From contig CANMQI010000001.1 in NCBI GenBank assembly GCA_947499955.1, forward strand, positions 124,001-188,000: DNA of 64,000 bases, in the 5' to 3' direction. Below, one piece after another: positions 34,223 to 43,201 of the stretch (position 1 is its first letter; the number at the start of each line of letters is the position of its first letter). This stretch comes from an uncultured Granulosicoccus sp. GTDB lineage: Bacteria; Pseudomonadota; Gammaproteobacteria; Granulosicoccales; Granulosicoccaceae. Position numbers and translations under genes: made by a program. The notes beneath the pieces are model-generated. The model was not told the origin of the DNA, ran no database searches, and saw only the letters and a program-made list of their open reading frames with translations.

Positions 34223-35164
34223 ATGAGCAGAATGTTACTGGAGGTCGGGCAGATCGCAGATAGTGTGCGTTCTGCGCTGGCCTTGCCCTTGTCCGACATA
34301 CCCCAGCGCCCCGCGCATCTGTACACTCTTGCTCGCGGTTCATCGCTGCATGCAGCCACTGTGGTGAACTGTCTGCTGTCGGATATCGGCATTCCATCTA
34401 CCAGTCTGTCACTGGACCAGCTGAGTGCGTTGTTGCGATTGCCGCAATCCGTGATCCTCGCCATATCCCAAAGTGGTGCCAGTCCCGATCTGTGCACTGC
34501 GGTAGATACGGCAACCGGTCTGGGGTGTCCCGTTATCGCTCTGGTGAACATGCCGGATTCGACTTTGTCCCGTCTGGCAACCATCACCCTGTCTCAATGC
34601 GCTGGTGATGAATTGGCTGTCGCCGCCACCAAGAGCATGGTGTGTTCTGTCGTGATGGGGGCCAGGCTTGCTCAAACCTGGGGTACTGCAGACTACGAGC
34701 TCGAATCCCTTCCCGCTCACATAGAGGCAGTTCAACAGCGCTCCATCGATGCGCTCTGCACGTTTCTGGCAAGCGATGAACCTTTGCTGGTCATCGGTTC
34801 GGGTGCCGGGCTGGGCGTGGCTGGAGAGATATGTCTCAAGGCGCAGGAGTTGCTGGGACGGGCTGCCATGGCCTATTCCTCCGCCGAAGTCCTGCATGGA
34901 CCTGCCGGCATGATTCGAGCGGGTTACCCGGTACTGGCACTGGCAGTAGGACCGGAAGCTGCCAGTGTCAGAGAGTCAGCCGAGCGATTGTCGAGCATGG
35001 GGGCATGTGTCTACACACTGGAGGATGCCCCCCGTAGTGATGCTCTGGCGGCCACCACACTGCTGGTCCACTGCTATCTCGCGGCCGAGCTTGCTTGCCA
35101 GCGCCTGGGCCGCTCGGCTGATCAGCCTGCCAACCTGAGCAAAGTCACCTTGACGGAAAACTGA
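34223..35164 (+). CDS. SIS-domain sugar phosphate aminotransferase/deaminase-like protein
   Basis: The 313-residue protein has two SIS domains. The first has TLARGSSLHAATVVN and ILAISQSGASPDLCTAVD; the second has LLVIGSGAGLGVAGEICLKA followed by ELLGRAAMAYSSAEVLHGPA. This matches the isomerase half of GlmS and the NagB-II/AgaS deaminases, with no glutaminase domain. It likely acts on an amino-sugar phosphate or related ketose phosphate in the cytoplasm. It is convergent with the RpiR regulator gene (3 bp between stops) and follows the sugar importer. The substrate is not determined. Confidence 0.78.
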   Translation: MSRMLLEVGQIADSVRSALALPLSDIPQRPAHLYTLARGSSLHAATVVNCLLSDIGIPSTSLSLDQLSALLRLPQSVILAISQSGASPDLCTAVDTATGLGCPVIALVNMPDSTLSRLATITLSQCAGDELAVAATKSMVCSVVMGARLAQTWGTADYELESLPAHIEAVQQRSIDALCTFLASDEPLLVIGSGAGLGVAGEICLKAQELLGRAAMAYSSAEVLHGPAGMIRAGYPVLALAVGPEAASVRESAERLSSMGACVYTLEDAPRSDALAATTLLVHCYLAAELACQRLGRSADQPANLSKVTLTEN

Positions 35165-35167
35165 TGT

Positions 35168-36049
35168 TCAGAGACTTCCTGCTCTTCGAGCCTGGCTGAG
35201 GCGGCGTTTCATCGCCACCAGTTTTTCGTTGTGCGTAGTGCCCCGACGGCGAGCCACCAGAGTCGAAAGGATGTCCGATATCACCAGGGCTGCAATACGC
35301 GAGGTGGTCGGCGTGAACAGGTCGGTGTTGTCCAGCGTTTCCACATTCAGCAATACATCAACGTGATCCCCCAGAGAAGAGTCGGCAGCGCCAGTCATGG
35401 CTATGACCTTGACTCCGCGCTCCTGCGCCAGTCGGGCCAGCTCGATGATGGAATTCGTGCTGCCGGTATTGGAGATGGCCACAACAACCCCGCGTGTATC
35501 CATCATCGACACCGCCATGAGTTGCTGATGGCTATCCAGAGTTGCATTACACGGAAGACCAAGCAAGGGGAACTTCTGCTGCAGATCCTGCGCAACGATG
35601 CCTGATGCCCCGAACCCGAAGATCTCCAGTTGTTTCGCATGGATGATGATTTCGACAGCTGCATCCATCTGTGACATATCGATGTGATGCCGGGCCCAGT
35701 CCAGCGATGTCATGGTGTAGTCGAATATCTTCTCGACGACCACGTCGGCCGTGTCGGTCTGAGCAATGGCAGACTGGGTGGCGGGGGTGCCCAGGGTGAG
35801 GCTCTGCGCCAGACGAATCTTCAGGTCCTGGAAACCATCACACTCCATGGTGGCGCAAAAACGAACCACAGTCGGTTGGCTGACGTCGGCCAGTCTGGCG
35901 AGCTCTGCAACGGTGATATGCAGCAGCCGGTTGGGATCCTCCAGTATGACAGCGGCTACCTTGCCTTCGGATTTCTTCAATCCGGGGAGCTGAAGACGCA
36001 GGGATTCGAGCAGGTGACGGCCACCGGGTGTGATGGGATGATCTGACAT
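35168..36049 (-). CDS. RpiR-family transcriptional regulator
   Basis: The protein (293 residues from the ATG at 36049) has an N-terminal HTH with ITVAELARLADVSQPTVVRF and a C-terminal SIS domain with LEIFGFGASGIVAQDLQQKF and GVVVAISNTGSTNSIIELAR. This is the RpiR/HexR architecture, where the SIS domain senses a sugar phosphate. It lies directly beside the sugar enzymes and probably regulates this locus. It forms a minus-strand operon with the shikimate-dehydrogenase-like and cupin isomerase genes. Confidence 0.87.
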   Translation of the reverse strand: MSDHPITPGGRHLLESLRLQLPGLKKSEGKVAAVILEDPNRLLHITVAELARLADVSQPTVVRFCATMECDGFQDLKIRLAQSLTLGTPATQSAIAQTDTADVVVEKIFDYTMTSLDWARHHIDMSQMDAAVEIIIHAKQLEIFGFGASGIVAQDLQQKFPLLGLPCNATLDSHQQLMAVSMMDTRGVVVAISNTGSTNSIIELARLAQERGVKVIAMTGAADSSLGDHVDVLLNVETLDNTDLFTPTTSRIAALVISDILSTLVARRRGTTHNEKLVAMKRRLSQARRAGSL

Positions 36050-36096
36050 GGGTTGATGCGTCCTTATCGGCAGTTGCAAGGCTCGTTCAGGCTGGG

Positions 36097-37086
36097 CTAC
36101 TGATTCACACGAGCTTGCGTGCGACTCGCTGTATGGGCAATCTGCGTCAGCGTGTCGATGTGTTCCGCAGACAGATTGATGTTCATATCGAAAACCTCGG
36201 CGATCACCTGCGTCCAGCCATGGATGAAATACGTCCAGCCATCATGAATGACGAGCTTGCGCTCCTGTGCCTGGGCAGCCGCCTGATCCAGAAAGACCAG
36301 ATCACCACGATAATTGAGGTCCCATACAATGGCCCTGTCCGGAAATCGGGCCAATTCGCTCAGGGGGGAGCCAGGCGCATCCTTGCCAAGGCCTGTAGCG
36401 TTGATGACGAGAGAGCCAGGCGTGAGCCCTGACAAGGCCTTGTCATTGTCAGTCGAGCCAGTGGCAAGCACGTAGTCGATGGTAACCGAGGATTCGATCC
36501 GGGAGTGAATGCGCCGGATTTCACTCAGGCGTGCCTCGCTGCGGTCTGACACGACGATACGCGATGGTACATCCAGGCCTCGCTCCTTGCGCATCAAGTG
36601 CCACGTCAGCGCGATAGTGGACCCCCCTGCTCCGATCGACAGGACTTCGGCACCCGTTTGTGCAAAATAGCCAGGAGGCAGAAATCCATCGATGGTCAGC
36701 CCGGAGGTGATCGGGTCCTTGGCGTGACAGATCAGCTTGCCGTGGCGTTTGGACAGGCAACTGGTTTCCCCCATCAGCAGCGCATACGGATCTGTTTCAT
36801 CGAACAGGTCCTTGCATGCCTCATAGAGATCGATCTTGTGAGTCGTGACCAGCGCTCCCAGGGACAAGGGATCATCTCTGATGAATTCAACGGCGGCACG
36901 ATAGGCGGCGGGGTCTGCCTGGAGCGGAAAGTCGATTCCCTTGATGCATGTGTTCTCCAGACCCCAGTGCCTTGCCCAGGCTGGAAACACCTTCATGATG
37001 GAGCTGCTGCCTGTGGTTACCCCGATGAAATAGAACGTGGGGCAGTTGGCAGGAAACAGGTCGGCCGAGGCGTAGCGACTGCTCAT
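36097..37086 (-). CDS. Shikimate/quinate dehydrogenase-family oxidoreductase
   Basis: The 329-residue protein has an N-terminal substrate domain with LGALVTTHKIDLYEACKDLF, where the lysine corresponds to the catalytic one of AroE. A Rossmann domain follows with EVLSIGAGGSTIALTWHL, and then NATGLGKDAPGSPL, the family's NxTxxG-type motif. Its place between an RpiR regulator and a sugar phosphate isomerase suggests a catabolic sugar- or polyol-acid dehydrogenase rather than aromatic synthesis. The start overlaps the isomerase stop in ATGA, with AAGAGG upstream. The substrate is unknown. Confidence 0.7.
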   Translation of the reverse strand: MSSRYASADLFPANCPTFYFIGVTTGSSSIMKVFPAWARHWGLENTCIKGIDFPLQADPAAYRAAVEFIRDDPLSLGALVTTHKIDLYEACKDLFDETDPYALLMGETSCLSKRHGKLICHAKDPITSGLTIDGFLPPGYFAQTGAEVLSIGAGGSTIALTWHLMRKERGLDVPSRIVVSDRSEARLSEIRRIHSRIESSVTIDYVLATGSTDNDKALSGLTPGSLVINATGLGKDAPGSPLSELARFPDRAIVWDLNYRGDLVFLDQAAAQAQERKLVIHDGWTYFIHGWTQVIAEVFDMNINLSAEHIDTLTQIAHTASRTQARVNQ

Positions 37087-37715
37087 GACCTCTTGCCTGA
37101 TTCGAATATGGTGGCTAGTTCCGCATCACTACGCGCGGTCCATTCCGGGTTCTCGATGGTCTTCCACCCACCCTGGCCATCATCCACGATACGCACTCGC
37201 AGGCCATTGGCGCGCTTGATGATGTTGTAGTCCTGCCCTGAATCGGCCGGATAGGCAAACATCATGACCAGTTCATCATTGCCAACGTTGACTGAACGAT
37301 GAATCCAGTAGGGAGGTACGTAGCAGATATGCTGAGCGCCCAGCTCGACGATTCGAACTTCTCCGCTCGGACTTTCCATCTGCATCAGGCCGCTGCCGGA
37401 CTGGCCATAATAGATTTCTGGCCGGTCACCTTTGGCATGGATGTGGCCACGTGTCATGAAGTATTCGTGACCGACCTTCCCCGGCTCCATACGGGTCACT
37501 CCCATGATCATGTCGCTGGTCTTGTCCCCCGGCGTATACGATGTGACCTCATACGCCACATCATCTGCACGACGTGCCAGCAATGCTTCAAAAGCGCTTG
37601 CGTCGGCATAGAGCCCGGACAGGTCACGGAAATGTTTCTGATAATGGCCGTCTGCATTACTCAGCAGCCCATTTTCGATGGAGACGGTGCAATGTCGGGG
37701 TTCTTGCAGTTGCAT
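37083..37715 (-). CDS. Cupin-type glucose-6-phosphate isomerase family protein
   Basis: From the ATG at 37715 the protein has 210 residues and one cupin barrel. The metal-binding motif is in EYFMTRGHIHAKGDRPEIYY, followed by GSGLMQME and PPYWIHRSVNVG. This matches the archaeal-type phosphoglucose isomerase family (PF06560), which interconverts aldose and ketose 6-phosphates. It is first in the isomerase, dehydrogenase, RpiR operon and divergent from the FGGY kinase. In bacteria such cupin isomerases usually belong to dedicated sugar loci, so the true substrate may not be glucose 6-phosphate. Confidence 0.78.
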   Translation of the reverse strand: MQLQEPRHCTVSIENGLLSNADGHYQKHFRDLSGLYADASAFEALLARRADDVAYEVTSYTPGDKTSDMIMGVTRMEPGKVGHEYFMTRGHIHAKGDRPEIYYGQSGSGLMQMESPSGEVRIVELGAQHICYVPPYWIHRSVNVGNDELVMMFAYPADSGQDYNIIKRANGLRVRIVDDGQGGWKTIENPEWTARSDAELATIFESGKRS

Positions 37716-37744
37716 GGTGAATCTTCTTCCAGAGTCCGTAAAAT

Positions 37745-37825
37745 GTAGCAATTCTACCTTCAAGGCCACTTTTCATCCTGAATGATGACTTCAGTTGGCC
37801 TGAAAATGATAGTAACATGTCATTT
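37745..37825. promoter_or_regulatory. Operator candidates between the divergent isomerase and kinase genes
   Basis: Two symmetric elements sit in the 153-bp divergent gap. One is GTAG, 5 bp, CTAC at 37745-37757. The other is AAATGA, 10 bp, TCATTT at 37804-37825. RpiR-type regulators bind short inverted repeats of this kind, so these are the natural places to look for its sites. Support is only symmetry and position. Confidence 0.3.
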
Positions 37826-37868
37826 CGTCGATACAAGATGGGCGGATCATGTCATGGGAGATTGACTG

Positions 37869-39401
37869 GTGGAAACGAATTCGTATTGCACCATTGCACT
37901 CGATATCGGGACTGGTTCCACTCGTGCAGCACTGATGAGTTCTCAGGGACGAGTACTGAAGGTGGCGGCATGTGAGTACGACCAGATCGTTCCACGCTAC
38001 GGTTGGTCGGAACAACGTCCCGAGCAATGGTGGGCGGCGACCTGCGAAACCCTGAAGACGATCACTGCGCATGCTCGTGCCGACGGACGGCGCATCGAGG
38101 CCGTTGCAGCCTGTGGTCAGATGCATGGTACGGTGCTGATCGATGATGATGGTCTGCTGACCCGCGAATCCGCACTGCTGTGGAATGACAAACGCACACT
38201 GGATCATGTAAAGGCGTTCGAAGCCAGTGAACGACTGACGGACTGGTTGCCGGCCACGGCAAACCCACCGACTCCTGCCTGGCCTGCTTTCAAGTTGCAA
38301 TGGCTGCGAGACAACGATCCAGAGGCCTGGACAAGAACCACCTGCGTTCTGATGCCGAAGGACTATGTCAATCTGCGATTGACCGGCGAGCGCTGCATGG
38401 ACTGGACCGATGCCGCCTGCTCGTTTCTGATGAACCCCGTCACCGGGCAGTGGTCCGACCAGGTCTTCGATGCGCTGGAACTCAATCGTGACAGCATGCC
38501 CGCCATTCGCCTGCCAACGGAAATACTGGGACATGTCAATGCAGAGGCTGCGAGCCTGACTGGCCTGATGCAGGGCACCCCGGTGCTGGTGGGTGGTGGT
38601 GATTACCCCGTGGCTCTGCTCGGATCAGGTGTTTGCCGCCCCGGGCTGGCCTCCGAAGTAGCAGGAACTTCTTCGATAATCACCCTTGTCGCCGAGAAAC
38701 CGGTTTTGCACCCCGAAATCTGCAATGTAGGCACACCGGAAGGCAACTGGGGAGCATTTGTCCTTCTTGAATCCGGTGGTGATGCTGCACGCTGGGCACG
38801 TCGCACGTTTCATGACAATGAATTGTCCTACACGCAGATCATGGCGCGGGCGGAGACTGCGGCGGTGGGCAGTGATGCCTTGTTCTTCCTGCCTTATCTG
38901 GTGGGTGAACGGTTGGGCTCACATCGTAATTCACGTGCGCAGTTCTTTGGCTTGTCAGCAGGCCATGGTCTGGCTGAACTGCATCGAGCGGTACTGGAAG
39001 GCGTGGGTTTTGCTGTCAATCATCACCTGCAGATCATGGAACAGGCTACCGGGACGCGACCCGAGACACTGATTGCCTCGGGCGGCGGTGCAAAAGCCGA
39101 TCTGTGGCTGAGCATCAAGTCGGCAATCTATGACAAAACCATCCTTATCCCGGAGGAACCCGAGTGTGGTCTGGTTGGTTGCGCCGTACTGGCGGCGGTG
39201 GCCACAGGAGCCGCAACCGATGTATCTGCCGCTGCAGCGTCCATGGTGAGCTATGCGCGTGAGGTGAAACCTGACCCCTACTGGGCGGCGCACTATCAAC
39301 GCATGCAGCCACTGTTCGATAAACTGTATGTGCAGAGTCAGGGGCTCTACAATGATCTGGATGAACTGCATTCTTCCGATGCCATGGATGCCATGCCGTA
39401 G
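37869..39401 (+). CDS. FGGY-family carbohydrate kinase (xylulokinase-like)
   Basis: The 510-residue protein starts at a GTG. It has IALDIGTGSTRAALMSSQGR at the N-terminus, ACGQMHGTVLIDDDG (the QMHG loop of xylulokinases) and the ATP-site region TLIASGGGAKADLWLSIKSA. FGGY kinases phosphorylate sugars such as xylulose, ribulose, gluconate or glycerol. Given the adjacent importer and isomerase, it probably phosphorylates the incoming sugar or its isomer. It is divergent from the cupin isomerase gene. Substrate assignment beyond a ketose or polyol is not possible. Confidence 0.82.
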   Translation: METNSYCTIALDIGTGSTRAALMSSQGRVLKVAACEYDQIVPRYGWSEQRPEQWWAATCETLKTITAHARADGRRIEAVAACGQMHGTVLIDDDGLLTRESALLWNDKRTLDHVKAFEASERLTDWLPATANPPTPAWPAFKLQWLRDNDPEAWTRTTCVLMPKDYVNLRLTGERCMDWTDAACSFLMNPVTGQWSDQVFDALELNRDSMPAIRLPTEILGHVNAEAASLTGLMQGTPVLVGGGDYPVALLGSGVCRPGLASEVAGTSSIITLVAEKPVLHPEICNVGTPEGNWGAFVLLESGGDAARWARRTFHDNELSYTQIMARAETAAVGSDALFFLPYLVGERLGSHRNSRAQFFGLSAGHGLAELHRAVLEGVGFAVNHHLQIMEQATGTRPETLIASGGGAKADLWLSIKSAIYDKTILIPEEPECGLVGCAVLAAVATGAATDVSAAAASMVSYAREVKPDPYWAAHYQRMQPLFDKLYVQSQGLYNDLDELHSSDAMDAMP

Positions 39402-39462
39402 TCGAAAAACGAGCGGCAGCACGCATCGAATTCCGCCCCATTGCGCAAGCTGCGGCGTGGCC

Positions 39463-40959
39463 TTACAATTTCAACAATGCAAGAGTGATAACAGGAAATG
39501 CCACAAGCAACGCGACGCGGACCAGGTCGGTAGCGACAAAATAGAGCACCGCCTTGTAGGTTTCCACCATGGGCGTCTTGCGGTCCAATGAGTTGATGAC
39601 AAACAGATTCATTCCTACGGGTGGTGTGATGAGACCGACCTCAACCACGATAAGAACGAGTATGCCGAACCAGATGGCAGTCTGTTCGATGTTGACCCGG
39701 TTCAGCGCGCCCTCGGTGACACCTCGCAAACCGAGCTCACGGGTGAGTTCACGTGACAGATCCTGCCCGCTGGCCAGCAAGTTCTGCGCTTGCTGTAATG
39801 CGGCAGCCGGAAGCTCCGCGCCACTGGCTACCAGAACTTCCAGCCGTGCACTTTGCAGCTGTACCATCGATACCAAACCGAAATCCAGCTCTTGCATGAT
39901 GGGCCAGAAGATGGGGATCGTCAGCAGGATCATCGACAGGCTGTCCATGAGGCAGCCAAGCAGAAGGTAGAAAACCAGGATCAGAGTCAATACGACGAAA
40001 GGACTGTATCCGCTGGTCGAGACCCAGGCCGCTGCTTCCTGCGGCAGTTGTGTCAGAGCAAGAAAACCGTTGTAGAAAGCGGCGCCGAGCACAATGAAGA
40101 AGATCATCCCTGAGGCACGCGCTGTCACGAAAAAGCTTTCGGTCAATGAGGACCAGTTCAGACCTCCAACGGCAAAGGCAATCAGACCGGTGCCCAAGGC
40201 ACCGACCGCAGCACCTTCAGTCGGTGTGAACCAACCCAGGTAGATACCGCCGACAACCAGGGAGAACACCAGAAGCACTGGCCACACGTCCATGAGCGCG
40301 ATGAAGCGATCCTTGTAAGGCACACGCTGACGCGTACCTGCCGAACCGGGATTGACGCGCACATAGATGCCAATTGCGATCATGTAGCCAACTGCTGCCA
40401 GAACACCGGGGAGAAAGGCTGCAAGAAACAATTTGGCGATGTTCTGCTCGGTCAGAATGGCGTAGATCACCAGTACCACGGACGGTGGTATCAGAATACC
40501 CAGGGTGCCACCAGCTGCCAGGGTGGCGGTAGCGAATCCGCCCGCGTAGCCATACTGACGCAGCTCAGGCAGAGCGACCCGTCCCATCGTGGCAGCTGTC
40601 GCCAGCGAAGAGCCACAGATGGCACCAAAACCGGCACAGGATCCCACAGCGGCCATCGCCACTCCGCCCTTGCGATGGCCGAGCCAGCCTTCAGCGGCCT
40701 TGAAAAGCGCACGGCTCATGCCACCGAGGGTTGCGAAGTGCCCCATCAACAAGAACATCGGGACGATTGACAAGGAATAGTTCGAGAACGTCGTGTAGGT
40801 TTCTGCCTTGAGCCGAGCGAATGGCAGACTGGTGTCTCCCGTGACCATCATCAAACCGACGAGTCCCGCCAGAAACATGGCCAGACCGATAGGTACACGC
40901 AAGAAGATCAGAACCAGCAAGGCGGGGAAAGACAACAAGCCGATCAGCAGATCGCTCAA
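39463..40959 (-). CDS. TRAP transporter large permease (DctM-like) with an insertion
   Basis: I choose the TTG at 40959, which overlaps the small-subunit stop as TTGA, giving 498 residues beginning LSDLLIGLLSFPALL. Typical DctM motifs are LRVPIGLAMFLAGLVGL, GILIPPSVVLVIYA and EVGLITPPVGMNLFVIN. Between MILLTIPIFWPIMQELDFG and IWFGILVL about 65 extra, mostly polar residues appear (about residues 360-428). There ordinary DctM proteins join almost directly. The protein is the membrane channel of a sodium-coupled carboxylate importer. Operon order is dctP, dctQ, dctM. Confidence 0.85.
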   Translation of the reverse strand: MSDLLIGLLSFPALLVLIFLRVPIGLAMFLAGLVGLMMVTGDTSLPFARLKAETYTTFSNYSLSIVPMFLLMGHFATLGGMSRALFKAAEGWLGHRKGGVAMAAVGSCAGFGAICGSSLATAATMGRVALPELRQYGYAGGFATATLAAGGTLGILIPPSVVLVIYAILTEQNIAKLFLAAFLPGVLAAVGYMIAIGIYVRVNPGSAGTRQRVPYKDRFIALMDVWPVLLVFSLVVGGIYLGWFTPTEGAAVGALGTGLIAFAVGGLNWSSLTESFFVTARASGMIFFIVLGAAFYNGFLALTQLPQEAAAWVSTSGYSPFVVLTLILVFYLLLGCLMDSLSMILLTIPIFWPIMQELDFGLVSMVQLQSARLEVLVASGAELPAAALQQAQNLLASGQDLSRELTRELGLRGVTEGALNRVNIEQTAIWFGILVLIVVEVGLITPPVGMNLFVINSLDRKTPMVETYKAVLYFVATDLVRVALLVAFPVITLALLKL

Positions 40960-41540
40960 TGTTCCGCCTCCAGATTCGATGGCAGAACCACGCGTCCGGT
41001 GATGACCTCGACAAACCGCGAAAGAGCGATGTATACCGATATCAGCGCAGCGGCAACAGCCCCCAGCATACTGAGCGCATAACCCCACCAGACAGGGAAC
41101 TGCAACAACAGTGTCGTCTGACCCGAGGCGCGTTTACTTTCCATACCCTCGAACAATTTGAAGGCAATCAGCACCAGGACAGCCGCGAAGACCACGTCGA
41201 TCACCATCCGCAGGAATCGGAAAACCGGAAGAGGCAATCTTGACGTGAAAATGTCGACTGAGGCATGCGAGTCATTGAGCTGACACAGAGGCAGGAAGGC
41301 AAAGATCGTGAACGCCATGCCAGCCTCTACCAGTTCAAAATCTCCATTGATCGGGCCAACACCGGTGGCGAGCAACGCATTCGCCAGGCCTGGAGAAAAT
41401 GCTTGTGCAAGATCACTGTTGAATACTGAATTGAGAGACCGTCCGACGATGGAGAGACAGGTCATGAGAATAAGCGTGCTCAGGACCATGCCTCCCGATA
41501 TTGCAAAGGCACGGGCTAATCGGTCAAAGTATCTATGCAT
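40956..41540 (-). CDS. TRAP transporter small permease (DctQ-like)
   Basis: The 194-residue protein has four hydrophobic helices. DctQ features visible are GGMVLSTLILMTCLSIVGR, the central FTIFAFLPLCQLNDSHASVD with an acidic residue after a helix, and PVWWGYALSMLGAVAAALIS. It pairs with the large subunit to form the membrane part of the importer. It is slightly long because of the loop between helices 1 and 2 (about residues 35-65). It lies between the binding-protein and large-subunit genes. Confidence 0.83.
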   Translation of the reverse strand: MHRYFDRLARAFAISGGMVLSTLILMTCLSIVGRSLNSVFNSDLAQAFSPGLANALLATGVGPINGDFELVEAGMAFTIFAFLPLCQLNDSHASVDIFTSRLPLPVFRFLRMVIDVVFAAVLVLIAFKLFEGMESKRASGQTTLLLQFPVWWGYALSMLGAVAAALISVYIALSRFVEVITGRVVLPSNLEAEH

Positions 41541-41599
41541 TATCTGTTACTGAAAACTGGACCCGAACGGCGACCGACACACGATCGACGTTCAATCAA

Positions 41600-42646
41600 C
41601 TACATTTCAGCGGTTACACCCTTGCACTCACCTTGCATCAGCGCTTGCGCCTCATCGATCAGCATCTGCCCGTCAATATCCTTCTCGGCAAGATCCGCAA
41701 TCCAGCTTGCATAGATCGGCTTTGACAACTCGACCCATTCGCTGGTGTCAGTCACCGTAATGACTTCGTTGCCGTTATCGATTGCGAACTGTCGCGCGGG
41801 GCCGTCAGCGTCCTCCTGTGTACCGCCTGCGAAGATCGAAAAGTTCAGCCCCGAATTATCGTCGACTACCGCTTTCAGATCATCGTCCAGAGCTTCGTAC
41901 ACATCCTTGTTCATCGCCAGCACGAAGGTGAGATTGTATAGCGCGGGGCCTTCGAACTCGGTATGAAATTCGACAAGCTCCGACACTTTCAGTGCCGTGG
42001 TGACTTCCCAGGGAATGGTGGCACCATCAATCACACCTTTGGAAAGACTCTCAGGCACTGCGGGAACCGGCATGCCAACCGGCGTTGCGCCTGAGAGTTC
42101 CAGCAACTCATTGACCATGCGCGAACCACCCCGTATTTTCATGCCTTGCAGATCGTCTGGCGTGTAAACCGGCTCACTCGTATGAAAGATTCCAGGACCG
42201 TGTACCCAGGTTCCGAGAATCTTGACGGCGGAAAATTCGGTATCGGCCATGTGATCTTCGAACATGTTCCAGTAGGCGCAAGACGCTGCGCGAGCATCCT
42301 CGACCATGAAGGGCAGCTCGAACACCTCGGTGGAGGGAAAGCGCCCGGGGGTATAGCCAACCACCGTCCATACGATGTCAGCGATACCATCGATTGCCTG
42401 ATCCATCAATTCTGGCGGCGTGCCTCCGAGCTGCATGGCGGGAAAGCGATTGATCTTGATACGCCCCTCAGAGGCCGCTTCCACCTTGTCCGCCCAGACA
42501 TCCAGGATCAGTTTTGGCACATTGGCCTGAGCCGGCAGGAACTGATGCAACTTGAGTGTGACATCTTGCGCAACAGCGCCAGTTGTCATTCCCATAGCCA
42601 TGACTGCGACTGCGAGTGGGCGCAGTATTGACTTGAATCCCGACAT
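41600..42646 (-). CDS. TRAP transporter periplasmic binding protein (DctP-like)
   Basis: The 348-residue protein has GAGAGG before its ATG and a signal peptide ending VAQ. The DctP fold shows in FLPAQANVPKLILDVWADKV, ASEGRIKINRFPAMQLGG and DDLQGMKIRGGSRMVNELLE, where the arginine of KIRGG is the conserved carboxylate-binding residue. The ligand is therefore probably an organic acid. It starts the three-gene TRAP operon. Whether the operon belongs functionally to the sugar locus next to it is unknown. Confidence 0.87.
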   Translation of the reverse strand: MSGFKSILRPLAVAVMAMGMTTGAVAQDVTLKLHQFLPAQANVPKLILDVWADKVEAASEGRIKINRFPAMQLGGTPPELMDQAIDGIADIVWTVVGYTPGRFPSTEVFELPFMVEDARAASCAYWNMFEDHMADTEFSAVKILGTWVHGPGIFHTSEPVYTPDDLQGMKIRGGSRMVNELLELSGATPVGMPVPAVPESLSKGVIDGATIPWEVTTALKVSELVEFHTEFEGPALYNLTFVLAMNKDVYEALDDDLKAVVDDNSGLNFSIFAGGTQEDADGPARQFAIDNGNEVITVTDTSEWVELSKPIYASWIADLAEKDIDGQMLIDEAQALMQGECKGVTAEM

Positions 42647-43201
42647 GTGTTGTCCTCTCGATTGTTCGTTAAGCGAGCGTAGAGTGCGCTCTGTTTCTCA
42701 ATCTGTATCGCCTTGCGGTCAATGAAGCGATAATGTTGCAGGCAAAATCCCGTTCATTCTAGGCGCAACACCGTTGCAAAGTCACGCACCTTGGCAGCTC
42801 GGTTCGACCACCTCGCCAGAGTCGACAAAAACCGCTTCCTGGAGCGAGCATTCCTGCAGTTTTCAGCATGATGATCAATCAAGGCTACTGGTAGTCACCC
42901 CTGATCAGTGGCACTCGGCACCTTGCGCTCGCAGCGCTGCCAGGCGTGCTCCATGGCGATGGAAACCGCGCCGTCAGCCACACCTGCGCGGCTCCGGCTC
43001 CGGCTCCGGCTCCGGCCAATGATCCCATCAAGGCGATGCTTGATCAGGCAACTGTTTTCGAGCCTCGGCCAGCCAAAGTGCGGCTATCCATAACGACAAG
43101 TCTGGTGCCCCTCCAGTTCGTAAACCAGACCGGACTGCCTGGTCATGAGCTGTTACTGACTACCAGTAATGTCGGGGCCAGCTCATTTCCATTTGCAAAA
43201 A
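42647..43201. other. Intergenic region with a CGGCTC hexamer repeat
   Basis: This gap of 555 bp between two minus-strand genes holds four tandem CGGCTC units (42989-43012) and the presumed TRAP operon promoter. Open frames here are short or low-complexity (an Ala-Pro run encoded by the repeat), and I could not match any to a family. It may be the remains of a lost gene. Confidence 0.4.
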
